64,000 bases of DNA, taken from NCBI RefSeq assembly GCF_050433225.1, contig NZ_JBNPXQ010000002.1, positions 372,001-436,000 on the forward strand. Reading direction: 5' to 3'. Numbering within the stretch: position 1 is the stretch's first letter; every line of letters begins with the position of its first letter. A program made the position numbers and the translations under genes. Of the stretch, positions 27,401 through 34,236 are shown piece by piece. The DNA comes from Sphingomonas_D zeicaulis (GTDB lineage Bacteria > Pseudomonadota > Alphaproteobacteria > Sphingomonadales > Sphingomonadaceae). A model generated the notes under the pieces. It was not told the origin of the DNA. It was given only the letters and a program-made list of their open reading frames with translations, and searched no databases.

Positions 27401-27514
27401 GGCGAACCCCTGAATGGTGCGGCGCACCAACTACGCACCCTACCTAACGTACGGCGGAACACAGGAAAACATGTCAGTTACACGATTGCAACCCTTGCAG
27501 TCGTCGCCATTTCG

Positions 27515-27528
27515 TTCGCACTTGCGAA
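27515..27528. promoter_or_regulatory. Palindrome TTCGCA-CT-TGCGAA upstream of sRNA-like unit 1
   Basis: Perfect 6-bp arms with a 2-bp spacer. Seven bases later comes GCTGCGTCGCA, which is also present after the second palindrome at the same spacing. The right arm (TTGCGA) lies 19 bp before CATATG and may double as a -35-like element. Confidence 0.55.
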
Positions 27529-27552
27529 GGAGGACGCTGCGTCGCACATATG

Positions 27553-27619
27553 CTGAGCCTTTCAGGCATCCTCTCCTAAAACTTTTCAGGCCGGTGCGGT
27601 TTCGCGCCGGCCATTTTTT
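27553..27619 (+). ncRNA. Candidate small RNA, tandem copy 1
   Basis: No open frame fits here, yet the segment is nearly repeated about 192 bp downstream. A short hairpin (GCCT-TTC-AGGC) is followed by an unpaired ATCCTCTCCTAAAAC containing CCTCTCCT (27570-27577), complementary to Shine-Dalgarno sequences. The end is a strong intrinsic terminator: GGCCGGTGCG pairs with CGCGCCGGCC (one wobble) around GTTT, followed by ATTTTTT. C-rich anti-Shine-Dalgarno loops are a hallmark of alphaproteobacterial trans-acting sRNAs that repress translation, such as the Rhodobacter CcsR group. The 5' end is a guess from the CATATG -10-like element. Confidence 0.65.
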
Positions 27620-27706
27620 CGTGCTTTGCGGCACCGCATCGCGGGGGCGATCGGCGTAGCGGATTATCACTCAGTGTGTGCAAGAAGTGCATTCGTTTAC
27701 GAGGAG

Positions 27707-27720
27707 TTCGCAATTGCGAA
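27707..27720. promoter_or_regulatory. Palindrome TTCGCA-AT-TGCGAA upstream of sRNA-like unit 2
   Basis: Second copy of the palindrome, followed after seven bases by GCTGCGTTGCA and then TATAAA, 19 bp after TTGCGA. The arrangement matches copy 1, so promoter and RNA were duplicated together. Confidence 0.55.
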
Positions 27721-27744
27721 AAACCATGCTGCGTTGCATATAAA

Positions 27745-27813
27745 AACTGCCTTTCAGGCATCCTCTCCTAAAACTTTCATAGGCCGGTCGTTCTCGATCG
27801 GCCTTTTTTTTTT
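27745..27813 (+). ncRNA. Candidate small RNA, tandem copy 2
   Basis: Homologous to copy 1: TGCC-TTTC-AGGCA hairpin, then ATCCTCTCCTAAAACTTTC with CCTCTCCT at 27762-27769, then a terminator in which AGGCCGGTCG pairs with CGATCGGCCT (one wobble) around TTCT and a run of ten T follows (27804-27813). The terminator loops differ between copies but the stem is kept by compensating changes, while the CCTCTCCT segment is identical; this pattern indicates selection on RNA. The 5' end is estimated from TATAAA at 27739-27744. Confidence 0.68.
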
Positions 27814-27850
27814 GTGCTCCGCATCCGTGTGTGCCGAGGTTGCTCGGTTC

Positions 27851-27881
27851 CTTGAACCTTTACGGGTGCGGGGGCTCGTAT
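27851..27881 (+). promoter_or_regulatory. Possible heat-shock-type promoter for CDC48 gene
   Basis: CTTGAA at 27851-27856 and CTCGTAT at 27875-27881, 18 bp apart, loosely resemble alphaproteobacterial RpoH promoters. It lies after the second sRNA-like terminator and 53 bp before the CDC48 start. The -10 match is weak. Confidence 0.3.
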
Positions 27882-27933
27882 CGCCGCGCGCCCATCCCTA
27901 TGTTCCCGCTTCGGCAACAACAGGAACGATCAG

Positions 27934-30231
27934 ATGGCGGACGGGGAGAAGATCTTACCCAAGCTGCAGGTTGCGAATGCCCGGCCCGAAGATAGCGGCC
28001 GTGGCCTTGCCCGCATCCCGCGTGCCCTCATGGCAACACTCGGCATCACCGAAGGCGATGTGATCGAGATCGCCGGCAAGCGCGCAACGCCCGCGCGCGC
28101 GGTGGTGCCCTATCCCGAGGATGAGGGGCTCGAGATCATCCGTGTCGACGGCCTGCTTCGTATCAACGCGGGCGCCGGCTCAGGCGAATATGTCACGGTG
28201 CGCAAGGCGGAATCGAAGCCGGCGCAGCGGGTGGTGTTCGCCCCCGCGCAGCAGAATCTGCGCCTGCAGGGCTCGACCAACGCGCTGAAACGCAGCTTCG
28301 CCGGCCGGCCGCTGGCGGCGGGCGATGTCGTCGCAACCGCGGGCCAGCAGCAGGTTGACCGCGGCGACATGCCGCCCAACCTGCGGCAGATGCTCGCCGC
28401 ACCGGCCTATGCGCTGCAGGAAATCCGGCTGTCGGTGATCTCGGTGACCCCCAAGGGCATCGTCCATATCGACGCCGAGACCGAGATCGAACTGCGCGCC
28501 GAATATGAGGAGCCGCACGATCGTCAGCGCGCCGACGTCACCTATGACGATATCGGCGGCATGGGCGACACGATCGACCAGCTCCGCGAAATGGTCGAGC
28601 TGCCGTTGCGCTATCCCGAACTGTTCCAGCGTCTGGGTGTCGATCCGCCCAAGGGGGTGCTGCTTCATGGCCCGCCCGGCACTGGCAAGACGCGTCTCGC
28701 GCGCGCGGTGGCGAACGAGAGCGACGCCGATTTCTTCCTGATCAATGGCCCCGAGATCATGGGCTCCGCCTATGGCGAGTCGGAGAAGCGGCTTCGCGAC
28801 GTGTTCGAGCAGGCGACCAAGGCCGCGCCCTCGATCGTGTTCATCGACGAGATCGATTCGATCGCGCCCAAGCGCGGCCAGGTGCAGGGCGAGGCTGAGA
28901 AGCGCCTCGTTGCACAGCTCCTGACCCTGATGGATGGGCTTGAGGCACGCGCCAATCTGGTGGTGATCGCTGCCACCAATCGCCCCGAAGCGATCGACGA
29001 GGCGCTTCGCCGCCCCGGCCGGTTCGACCGCGAGATCGTGGTCGGTGTGCCCGACGAGCGCGGCCGCCGCGAGATCCTGGGCATCCACACCCGCGGCATG
29101 CCGCTGGGCGACAAGGTCGATCTCGCCGAACTGTCACGCCAGACCTACGGTTTCGTCGGAGCCGATCTCGCGGCGCTGACTCGCGAGGCTGCGATCGAGG
29201 CGGTGCGGCGGATCATGCCGAAGCTCAACCTCGAGGATCGCTCGATCCCCACCGAGGTGCTCGATTCTCTGGCGGTGACGCGCGAGGATTTCCAGGCGGC
29301 GATCAAGCGCGTGCAGCCTTCGGCGATGCGCGAGGTAATGGTGCAGGCACCGAATGTCGGCTGGGACGATATCGGCGGCCTCGACGATGCCCGCGAGCGG
29401 CTGCGCGAAGGCGTGGAACTGCCGCTCAAGGATCCGGACGCGTTCCGCCGTCTCGGCATCCGGCCGGCCAAGGGCTTCCTGCTCTATGGCCCGCCGGGCA
29501 CCGGCAAGACCCTGCTCGCCAAGGCGGTCGCGCGTGAGGCGGAGGCGAACTTCATCGCCACCAAGTCGAGCGACCTGCTCTCCAAATGGTATGGTGAGAG
29601 CGAGCAGCAGATCGCCCGGCTGTTTGCCCGCGCCCGCCAGGTTTCCCCTTGCGTCATCTTCATCGACGAGCTCGACTCGCTGGTGCCGGCGCGTGGGGGC
29701 GGCCTGGGCGAGCCGCAGGTTACCGAGCGCGTGGTCAACACCATTCTGGCCGAGATGGACGGGCTGGAGGAACTGCAGTCTGTCATCGTGATCGGTGCGA
29801 CCAACCGGCCCAACCTGATCGATCCGGCGCTGCTGCGACCGGGGCGGTTCGACGAGCTGGTCTATGTCAGCGTGCCCGATTCGGGCGGCCGCCGCCGCAT
29901 CCTCTCGATTCACACCGGCAAGATGCCGTTGGCGGATGATGTCGATCTCGACGATCTGGCGGAGCGCACCGAGCGCTTCACCGGCGCCGATCTCGAGGAT
30001 CTCGTCCGCCGCGCCGGCCTATTCGCTCTGCGCGAATCGCTTTCGGTGGAAAGGGTCACCGCCCGGCACTTCGAAAAGGCGCTGGAAGACACCCGCGCCT
30101 CGGTGACCGCCGAGATGGAGCGCGAGTATGAGCAGATCCAGGCGAAGCTGAAGCAGGACGCGCTGTCCCTTCAGCCGATCGGCTTCGTCTCGCCGGGCAT
30201 GCTCACGCCGCGTAGCGGCGGGAAGGAGTGA
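27934..30231 (+). CDS. CDC48/VCP-type AAA ATPase with two AAA domains
   Basis: 765 residues. An N-terminal double-psi barrel substrate domain (residues about 1-190, GLARIPRALMATLGI) precedes D1 and D2. Walker A motifs (GPPGTGKT) are at 246-253 and 519-526; Walker B are IVFIDEIDSIAPK and VIFIDELDSLVPARGG; arginine-finger regions (RRPGRFDRE, LRPGRFDEL) follow in each. It is a hexameric protein unfoldase, related to archaeal VAT and eukaryotic p97, found in only some bacteria including sphingomonads. AGGAACG precedes the ATG. The partner protease or adaptor is unknown. Confidence 0.94.
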   Translation: MADGEKILPKLQVANARPEDSGRGLARIPRALMATLGITEGDVIEIAGKRATPARAVVPYPEDEGLEIIRVDGLLRINAGAGSGEYVTVRKAESKPAQRVVFAPAQQNLRLQGSTNALKRSFAGRPLAAGDVVATAGQQQVDRGDMPPNLRQMLAAPAYALQEIRLSVISVTPKGIVHIDAETEIELRAEYEEPHDRQRADVTYDDIGGMGDTIDQLREMVELPLRYPELFQRLGVDPPKGVLLHGPPGTGKTRLARAVANESDADFFLINGPEIMGSAYGESEKRLRDVFEQATKAAPSIVFIDEIDSIAPKRGQVQGEAEKRLVAQLLTLMDGLEARANLVVIAATNRPEAIDEALRRPGRFDREIVVGVPDERGRREILGIHTRGMPLGDKVDLAELSRQTYGFVGADLAALTREAAIEAVRRIMPKLNLEDRSIPTEVLDSLAVTREDFQAAIKRVQPSAMREVMVQAPNVGWDDIGGLDDARERLREGVELPLKDPDAFRRLGIRPAKGFLLYGPPGTGKTLLAKAVAREAEANFIATKSSDLLSKWYGESEQQIARLFARARQVSPCVIFIDELDSLVPARGGGLGEPQVTERVVNTILAEMDGLEELQSVIVIGATNRPNLIDPALLRPGRFDELVYVSVPDSGGRRRILSIHTGKMPLADDVDLDDLAERTERFTGADLEDLVRRAGLFALRESLSVERVTARHFEKALEDTRASVTAEMEREYEQIQAKLKQDALSLQPIGFVSPGMLTPRSGGKE

Positions 30232-30235
30232 TTGC

Positions 30236-30275
30236 GCGTTCAGCCCCTCTCCCGCTCGGGGGAGGGGCTGAACGC
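30236..30275 (+). terminator. 18-bp hairpin terminator after CDC48 gene
   Basis: GCGTTCAGCCCCTCTCCC pairs along its whole length with the strand at 30258-30275 (one T-G wobble), loop GCTC, followed by TTTC. It lies 5 bp after the stop and also ends the convergent ABM gene at 30278. Confidence 0.75.
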
Positions 30276-30277
30276 TT

Positions 30278-30604
30278 TCAGTCCCTTGTCCAGGCATAGG
30301 CGCGGCTGACGCCTGCTACGACCACGCCATAGTCCTCGTACCAGAGGGCACGGCCACGTTCCCGGATCGCTTCATGCTCCGGGTTGTCCCGCCACGCGAT
30401 CGCTGCAACCTCGCTGTCCCAATAGCTGATTGTGATGCCGAGGCCGTCCGCGCCACGTGCGGAGACGATGCCGGCATAGCCGGGCTGTGCCCGGGCAAGC
30501 GCATCCATCGCGTCGGCGGCGGCGGCATAGCCTGCATCGTCCGCGGTGGTGCGGCGCGAGGTGAAAATGACGGCGATCGTGCCGGCGGGCGGCGTCAGGT
30601 GCAT
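30278..30604 (-). CDS. Antibiotic biosynthesis monooxygenase (ABM) domain protein
   Basis: 108 residues from the ATG at 30604, preceded by AAAGGCGG. A ferredoxin-like dimeric alpha-beta barrel is suggested by TIAVIFTSRRT, PGYAGIVSARGADG, ITISYWDSEVAAIAWRDNPEHEAIRERGR and WYEDYGVVV. Family members are small cofactor-free oxygenases or heme-degrading enzymes; the GSWYEDY-like tail region is often seen in YqjZ-type members. No substrate is predictable. It stands alone between convergent and divergent neighbours. Confidence 0.8.
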   Translation of the reverse strand: MHLTPPAGTIAVIFTSRRTTADDAGYAAAADAMDALARAQPGYAGIVSARGADGLGITISYWDSEVAAIAWRDNPEHEAIRERGRALWYEDYGVVVAGVSRAYAWTRD

Positions 30605-30733
30605 GACGCCGCCTTTAAGCTTGCCTGGGCGACCGCGCCACTCCCCCCGTCGCAAGGCAACATCGGCTCGCTTGAATTGTTATGACGTTTTTGCGACGTG
30701 AACCCTTCGTTACTGTGACAATCAAGGACGCTC

Positions 30734-31363
30734 ATGAGCTCATCGGCGAAGACGGCGCGAAAGCGCATCAGGTTGGCGCGACGCGCGGGGGGACGGCCCG
30801 GGCCGCTGACCATGTTCTTCAAGGGTTTCGTGAAGCACCCGGTCATGGTCGGCTCGGTCATCCCGTCGTCCAGGCGGTTGATCAGGCACATGCTGTCGAA
30901 GGTCGATTGGGCGAACACCCGGGTGTTCGTCGAATATGGCCCGGGCGTCGGCACTTTCTGCCGCCCCATCCTCGAACGTCTGGCGCCCGATGCGGTGCTG
31001 GTGGCGATCGATACCAACCCGGAGTTCATTTCCTATCTGCGCGCCGAGATTCCCGATTCGCGCTTCAAGGCGGTCCATGGGTCCGCGGCCGACGTGCAGC
31101 GGATCCTGAGCGATCTCGGCTTTGATCATGCCGATTATGTGCTGTCAGGCCTGCCCTTCTCCACCTTGCCGCCGGGAGTAGGGCCGGACATCGCGCGCGC
31201 CACGCAGGCCGCGCTGCGGGTCGGCGGCGCCTTCCTTGTCTATCAATTCTCGCCGAAGGTCCGCGATTTCATCGCGCCCTTCTTCTCGCGCATCGACCAT
31301 GCGTTCGAGCCGGTGAACATTCCGCCTGCCCAGCTTTATTGGGCCTGGAGAGACGCAGACTGA
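30734..31363 (+). CDS. PmtA-like phospholipid N-methyltransferase
   Basis: 209 residues of the small SAM-dependent type. FFKGFVKHPVMVGSVIPSSRRL is typical of the PmtA/Rhodobacter-like phosphatidylethanolamine methyltransferase group, followed by the SAM-binding EYGPGVGTF and acidic VAIDTNPEF, and LSGLPFSTLPP as the motif IV region. The end YWAWRD is characteristic. It would methylate phosphatidylethanolamine at the inner membrane, or act as a related rRNA-adenine-like methyltransferase. AAGGA precedes the ATG. Confidence 0.78.
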   Translation: MSSSAKTARKRIRLARRAGGRPGPLTMFFKGFVKHPVMVGSVIPSSRRLIRHMLSKVDWANTRVFVEYGPGVGTFCRPILERLAPDAVLVAIDTNPEFISYLRAEIPDSRFKAVHGSAADVQRILSDLGFDHADYVLSGLPFSTLPPGVGPDIARATQAALRVGGAFLVYQFSPKVRDFIAPFFSRIDHAFEPVNIPPAQLYWAWRDAD

Positions 31364-31370
31364 TCCCGCA

Positions 31371-31405
31371 GCCGCGCTGCCGCCAACGATGGCGGGCAGC
31401 GCGGC
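31371..31405. terminator. Hairpin between methyltransferase and pgk
   Basis: GCCGCGCTGCCGCC pairs with GGCGGGCAGCGCGGC, with one bulged base, around AACGAT. It sits between convergent stops. Confidence 0.6.
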
Positions 31406-31423
31406 GGGGGACGATGGCAACGA

Positions 31424-32623
31424 TCAGGCGCGCGTCAGCGCCTTCACGCCGGGCAGTTCCTTGCCTTCCATCCATTCCAGGAAGGCGCCGCCGGCGGTCG
31501 AGACGAAGCTGAACTTGTCGGCGACGTCTGCCTGGTTGAGCGCGGCCACCGTGTCACCGCCGCCGGCGACCGAAACCAGCGAACCCTCGGTGGTGAGTGC
31601 TGCTGCGGTGCGCGCGAGGTTGACGGTGGCGGCGTCGAACGGCGGCGTCTCGAACGCGCCGAGCGGGCCGTTCCACACCAAGGTCCGGCAGTTCTTGAGG
31701 ACGTCGCCCAACGCCTCGACCGCGGCCGGGCCGACGTCGAGAATCATCTCGTCCTCGCGAACCTCATGGACGTTCACCGTGCGCGTCGACGGGTTGGGCT
31801 TGAACTCCGTTGCGACGATCACGTCATAGGGCAGGTGGACAGTGCAGCCGGCCGCGTCGGCGGCATCCATGATCTCGTCGGCGGTGCCGGTCAGGTCATG
31901 CTCGCACAGCGACTTGCCGACATTGACGCCGCGTGCCGCGAGGAAGGTGTTGGCCATGCCGCCGCCAATGATCAGATGATCGACCTTGGTGACGAGATGC
32001 TTGAGCACGTCGAGCTTGGTCGAGACCTTGGCGCCGCCGACGACCGCGGCCACCGGATGCTCGGGCTTGCCCAGAGCCTTTTCTAGCGCGTCGAGTTCGG
32101 CTTCCATCGCGCGGCCGGCGAAGGCGGGCAGCTTGCCCGCGAGGCCTTCGGTGGAGGCGTGGGCGCGATGCGCCGCGGAGAAGGCGTCGTTGACGTAGAG
32201 ATCGCCGAGCTTCGCCATCTCTTCGACCAGCGCGGGATCATTCTTCTCCTCGCCGGTATGAAAGCGGGTGTTTTCCAGCACCGCGATGTCGCCCGGATTG
32301 AGAGCGGCAACTGCGGCCGCGGCGGTCTCCCCGACGCAATCGCCGACAAACATCACCTCGCGACCAAGCACCGCGCTATAGGGTGCGGTCAGCGGCGCCA
32401 GCGACATTTCCGGGTTGGGCGCGCCCTTGGGGCGGCCGAAATGCGCGAGCACCAGTACGATCGCGCCCTTGTCGGCGAGTTCGCCCACAGTCGCGACGGT
32501 CGCGCGCAAGCGAGTGTCGTCGGTCACGACGCCGTCCTTCATCGGCACGTTGAGATCTTCACGGACCAGCACACGCTTGCCGCGGATGTCGCCCATGTCG
32601 TCGAGTGTGCGGAACGCCTTCAC
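31424..32623 (-). CDS. pgk: Phosphoglycerate kinase
   Basis: 399 residues with the full family signature: KRVLVREDLNVPM near the N-terminus, LVLAHFGRPKG, EKNDPALVEEMAKLGDLYVNDAFSAAHRAHAS, VVGGAKVSTK, GGGMANTF, WNGPLGAFE and VAGGGDTVAAL. It makes 3-phosphoglycerate and ATP from 1,3-bisphosphoglycerate. It is last in tkt-gap-MOSC-pgk and its start overlaps the MOSC stop by 4 bp (ATGA). Confidence 0.97.
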   Translation of the reverse strand: MKAFRTLDDMGDIRGKRVLVREDLNVPMKDGVVTDDTRLRATVATVGELADKGAIVLVLAHFGRPKGAPNPEMSLAPLTAPYSAVLGREVMFVGDCVGETAAAAVAALNPGDIAVLENTRFHTGEEKNDPALVEEMAKLGDLYVNDAFSAAHRAHASTEGLAGKLPAFAGRAMEAELDALEKALGKPEHPVAAVVGGAKVSTKLDVLKHLVTKVDHLIIGGGMANTFLAARGVNVGKSLCEHDLTGTADEIMDAADAAGCTVHLPYDVIVATEFKPNPSTRTVNVHEVREDEMILDVGPAAVEALGDVLKNCRTLVWNGPLGAFETPPFDAATVNLARTAAALTTEGSLVSVAGGGDTVAALNQADVADKFSFVSTAGGAFLEWMEGKELPGVKALTRA

Positions 32624-33105
32624 GCCTTGCTCCCTGTCATTGCTTCGACGTGAACGCTCACGTCATCTCCCAGTGCGATGTCGCCATCAGCGATCACCGT
32701 CGTGATGATCCCGCCGCGCCAGTCGGGACGCAGCGCAAGTTGCAGGCCGTCGACAAGCGCGTCCATGCGGGCGCACGGGTCGCATTCGCCGTTGATGCGG
32801 AGTTCGAGCGTGGCGCCGATGCGCATGATCTCGCCCGGCCGAGGCGGCCATTCGATCAGCCCTCGAACGAGCAGATTGACGCGTCGTTCCTGCCATTCGA
32901 CCGGCAGGCCGACCTGTTCGACTGCGGCCAGCCAATCCTCGGCGCGCATCACCGTCACCTGGCGCTTGTTGCGGCCGGGCTTGAGCGCGCCGCGAAAATC
33001 GCCATGCACGCCCTCGGCGCAGGTCACGCCGACATGGTCGATGGTCTGCATCGGCCCGTGGGGCCGATCATGCCGGGCGATGCCGATGAGGCGCGCGGAC
33101 GTCAT
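32620..33105 (-). CDS. MOSC-domain protein
   Basis: 161 residues with a MOSC fold: GVHGDFRGALKPGRNKRQVTVMRAEDW and RVNLLVRGLIEWPPRPGEIMRIG, and the conserved Cys in INGECDPCARMD. MOSC proteins handle sulfur transfer to molybdenum cofactor or reduction of N-hydroxylated compounds; small stand-alone versions are mostly unassigned. It is inserted between gap and pgk and overlaps the pgk start. A hairpin-rich spacer of 108 bp separates it from gap. Its metabolic link to glycolysis is not evident. Molybdenum enzymes do occur in this window (paoABC). Confidence 0.85.
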   Translation of the reverse strand: MTSARLIGIARHDRPHGPMQTIDHVGVTCAEGVHGDFRGALKPGRNKRQVTVMRAEDWLAAVEQVGLPVEWQERRVNLLVRGLIEWPPRPGEIMRIGATLELRINGECDPCARMDALVDGLQLALRPDWRGGIITTVIADGDIALGDDVSVHVEAMTGSKA

Positions 33106-33111
33106 ATAGTT

Positions 33112-33205
33112 CCCCTTCCGCTCGCGGAAGGGGTTAAGGGAGGGCGTGTCCGATTGGACGGAGCCCTCCTGCAGGCCCTCCCCGACCCCTCCCGCAAGCG
33201 GGAGG
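33112..33205. repeat. Three-hairpin REP-like element between gap and MOSC gene
   Basis: Three consecutive stems: CCCCTTCCGC-TC-GCGGAAGGGG (33112-33133), GGAGGGC...GCCCTCC with an inner GTCC-GATT-GGAC (33139-33169), and CCTCCCGC-AA-GCGGGAGG (33188-33205). It resembles the CCCCTCC/GGAGGGG hairpins found at 17.7, 26.5, 30.2 and 51.8 kb. It may attenuate or stabilise the gap transcript. Confidence 0.6.
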
Positions 33206-33213
33206 AGGGAAGA

Positions 33214-34224
33214 TTACAACAGCGCGGCCATCGCGCCGGCGGTGTCGACCATGCGGTTCGAGAAGCCCCACTCATTGTCGTACCAGGAAACGACGCGGAC
33301 GAGCTTGCCTTCGAGCACGGTGGTCTCGAGGCTGTCGATCGTCGAGGAGACCGGCTGGTGGTTGAAGTCGATCGAGACGAGCGGCTCATCGGTGTAGGCG
33401 AGGATGCCGACCAGCGGACCCGATTCCGACGCCGCCTTGAGGATCGAATTGACCTCATCCTTGGTGGTGTCGCGCTTCGGGGTGAAGGTCAGGTCGACCA
33501 GGCTCACGTTCGGGGTCGGCACGCGCACCGCGGAACCGTCCAGCTTGCCCTTCAGCTCGGGCAGAACCTCACCCACCGCGCGGGCGGCGCCCGTCGTGGT
33601 CGGGATGATCGACATGGCGGCGGCGCGGGCGCGGCGCGGATCGCTGTGGATCTGGTCGAGGATCTTCTGGTCGTTGGTGTAGGCGTGGATCGTCGTCATC
33701 AGGCCACGCTCGATGCCGAGCGCATCGTTCAGCACCTTGGCGACGGGCGCGAGGCAGTTGGTGGTGCAGCTCGCGTTGGAGACGATGTTGTGCTCGGCGG
33801 TCAGCTTGTCGTTGTTGACGCCGAAGACGACGGTCAGGTCGACATTCTTGCCCGGCGCCGAGATCAAAACCTTCTTGGCGCCCGCGGCGATGTGCTTCTC
33901 GGCCGACGCGCGGTCGGTGAAGAAGCCGGTGCATTCCAGCGCGATGTCGACGCCGTTCTCGGCGTGCGGCAGGTTGGCCGGATCGCGCTCGGCCGAAACC
34001 TTCACGCGCTTGCCGTCGATGATCAGGTCGTTGCCGTCGACCTCGACGGTGCCGGGATAGGTGCCGTGAACGCTGTCACGCTTGAACAGCAGCGCGTTCG
34101 CCTTGGCATCCGCCAGGTCGTTGATCGCGACCAGTTCGAGGCCGCTTTCCGGGCGCGCGAGGATCGCGCGGGCGACGAGGCGGCCGATGCGTCCGAAACC
34201 GTTGATCGCGACTTTCACTGCCAT
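33214..34224 (-). CDS. gap: Glyceraldehyde-3-phosphate dehydrogenase
   Basis: 336 residues. VAINGFGRIGRL starts the Rossmann fold; AINDLAD with an Asp after beta-2 suggests NAD rather than NADP. The catalytic Cys153 is in SNASCTTNC, followed by HAYTNDQ, and the C-terminal WYDNEWGFSNRM motif is present. It converts glyceraldehyde-3-phosphate to 1,3-bisphosphoglycerate, or the reverse. It lies 12 bp after tkt and has AGGAG before its ATG. Confidence 0.97.
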   Translation of the reverse strand: MAVKVAINGFGRIGRLVARAILARPESGLELVAINDLADAKANALLFKRDSVHGTYPGTVEVDGNDLIIDGKRVKVSAERDPANLPHAENGVDIALECTGFFTDRASAEKHIAAGAKKVLISAPGKNVDLTVVFGVNNDKLTAEHNIVSNASCTTNCLAPVAKVLNDALGIERGLMTTIHAYTNDQKILDQIHSDPRRARAAAMSIIPTTTGAARAVGEVLPELKGKLDGSAVRVPTPNVSLVDLTFTPKRDTTKDEVNSILKAASESGPLVGILAYTDEPLVSIDFNHQPVSSTIDSLETTVLEGKLVRVVSWYDNEWGFSNRMVDTAGAMAALL

Positions 34225-34236
34225 GTTGCGTAGCTC

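Noticed and set aside
27452..27480. GGAAC...GTT pair suggestive of an EcfG general-stress promoter
   Set aside because: The spacer is too short (GGAAC to GTT is 16 bp) and CGTT is not present.
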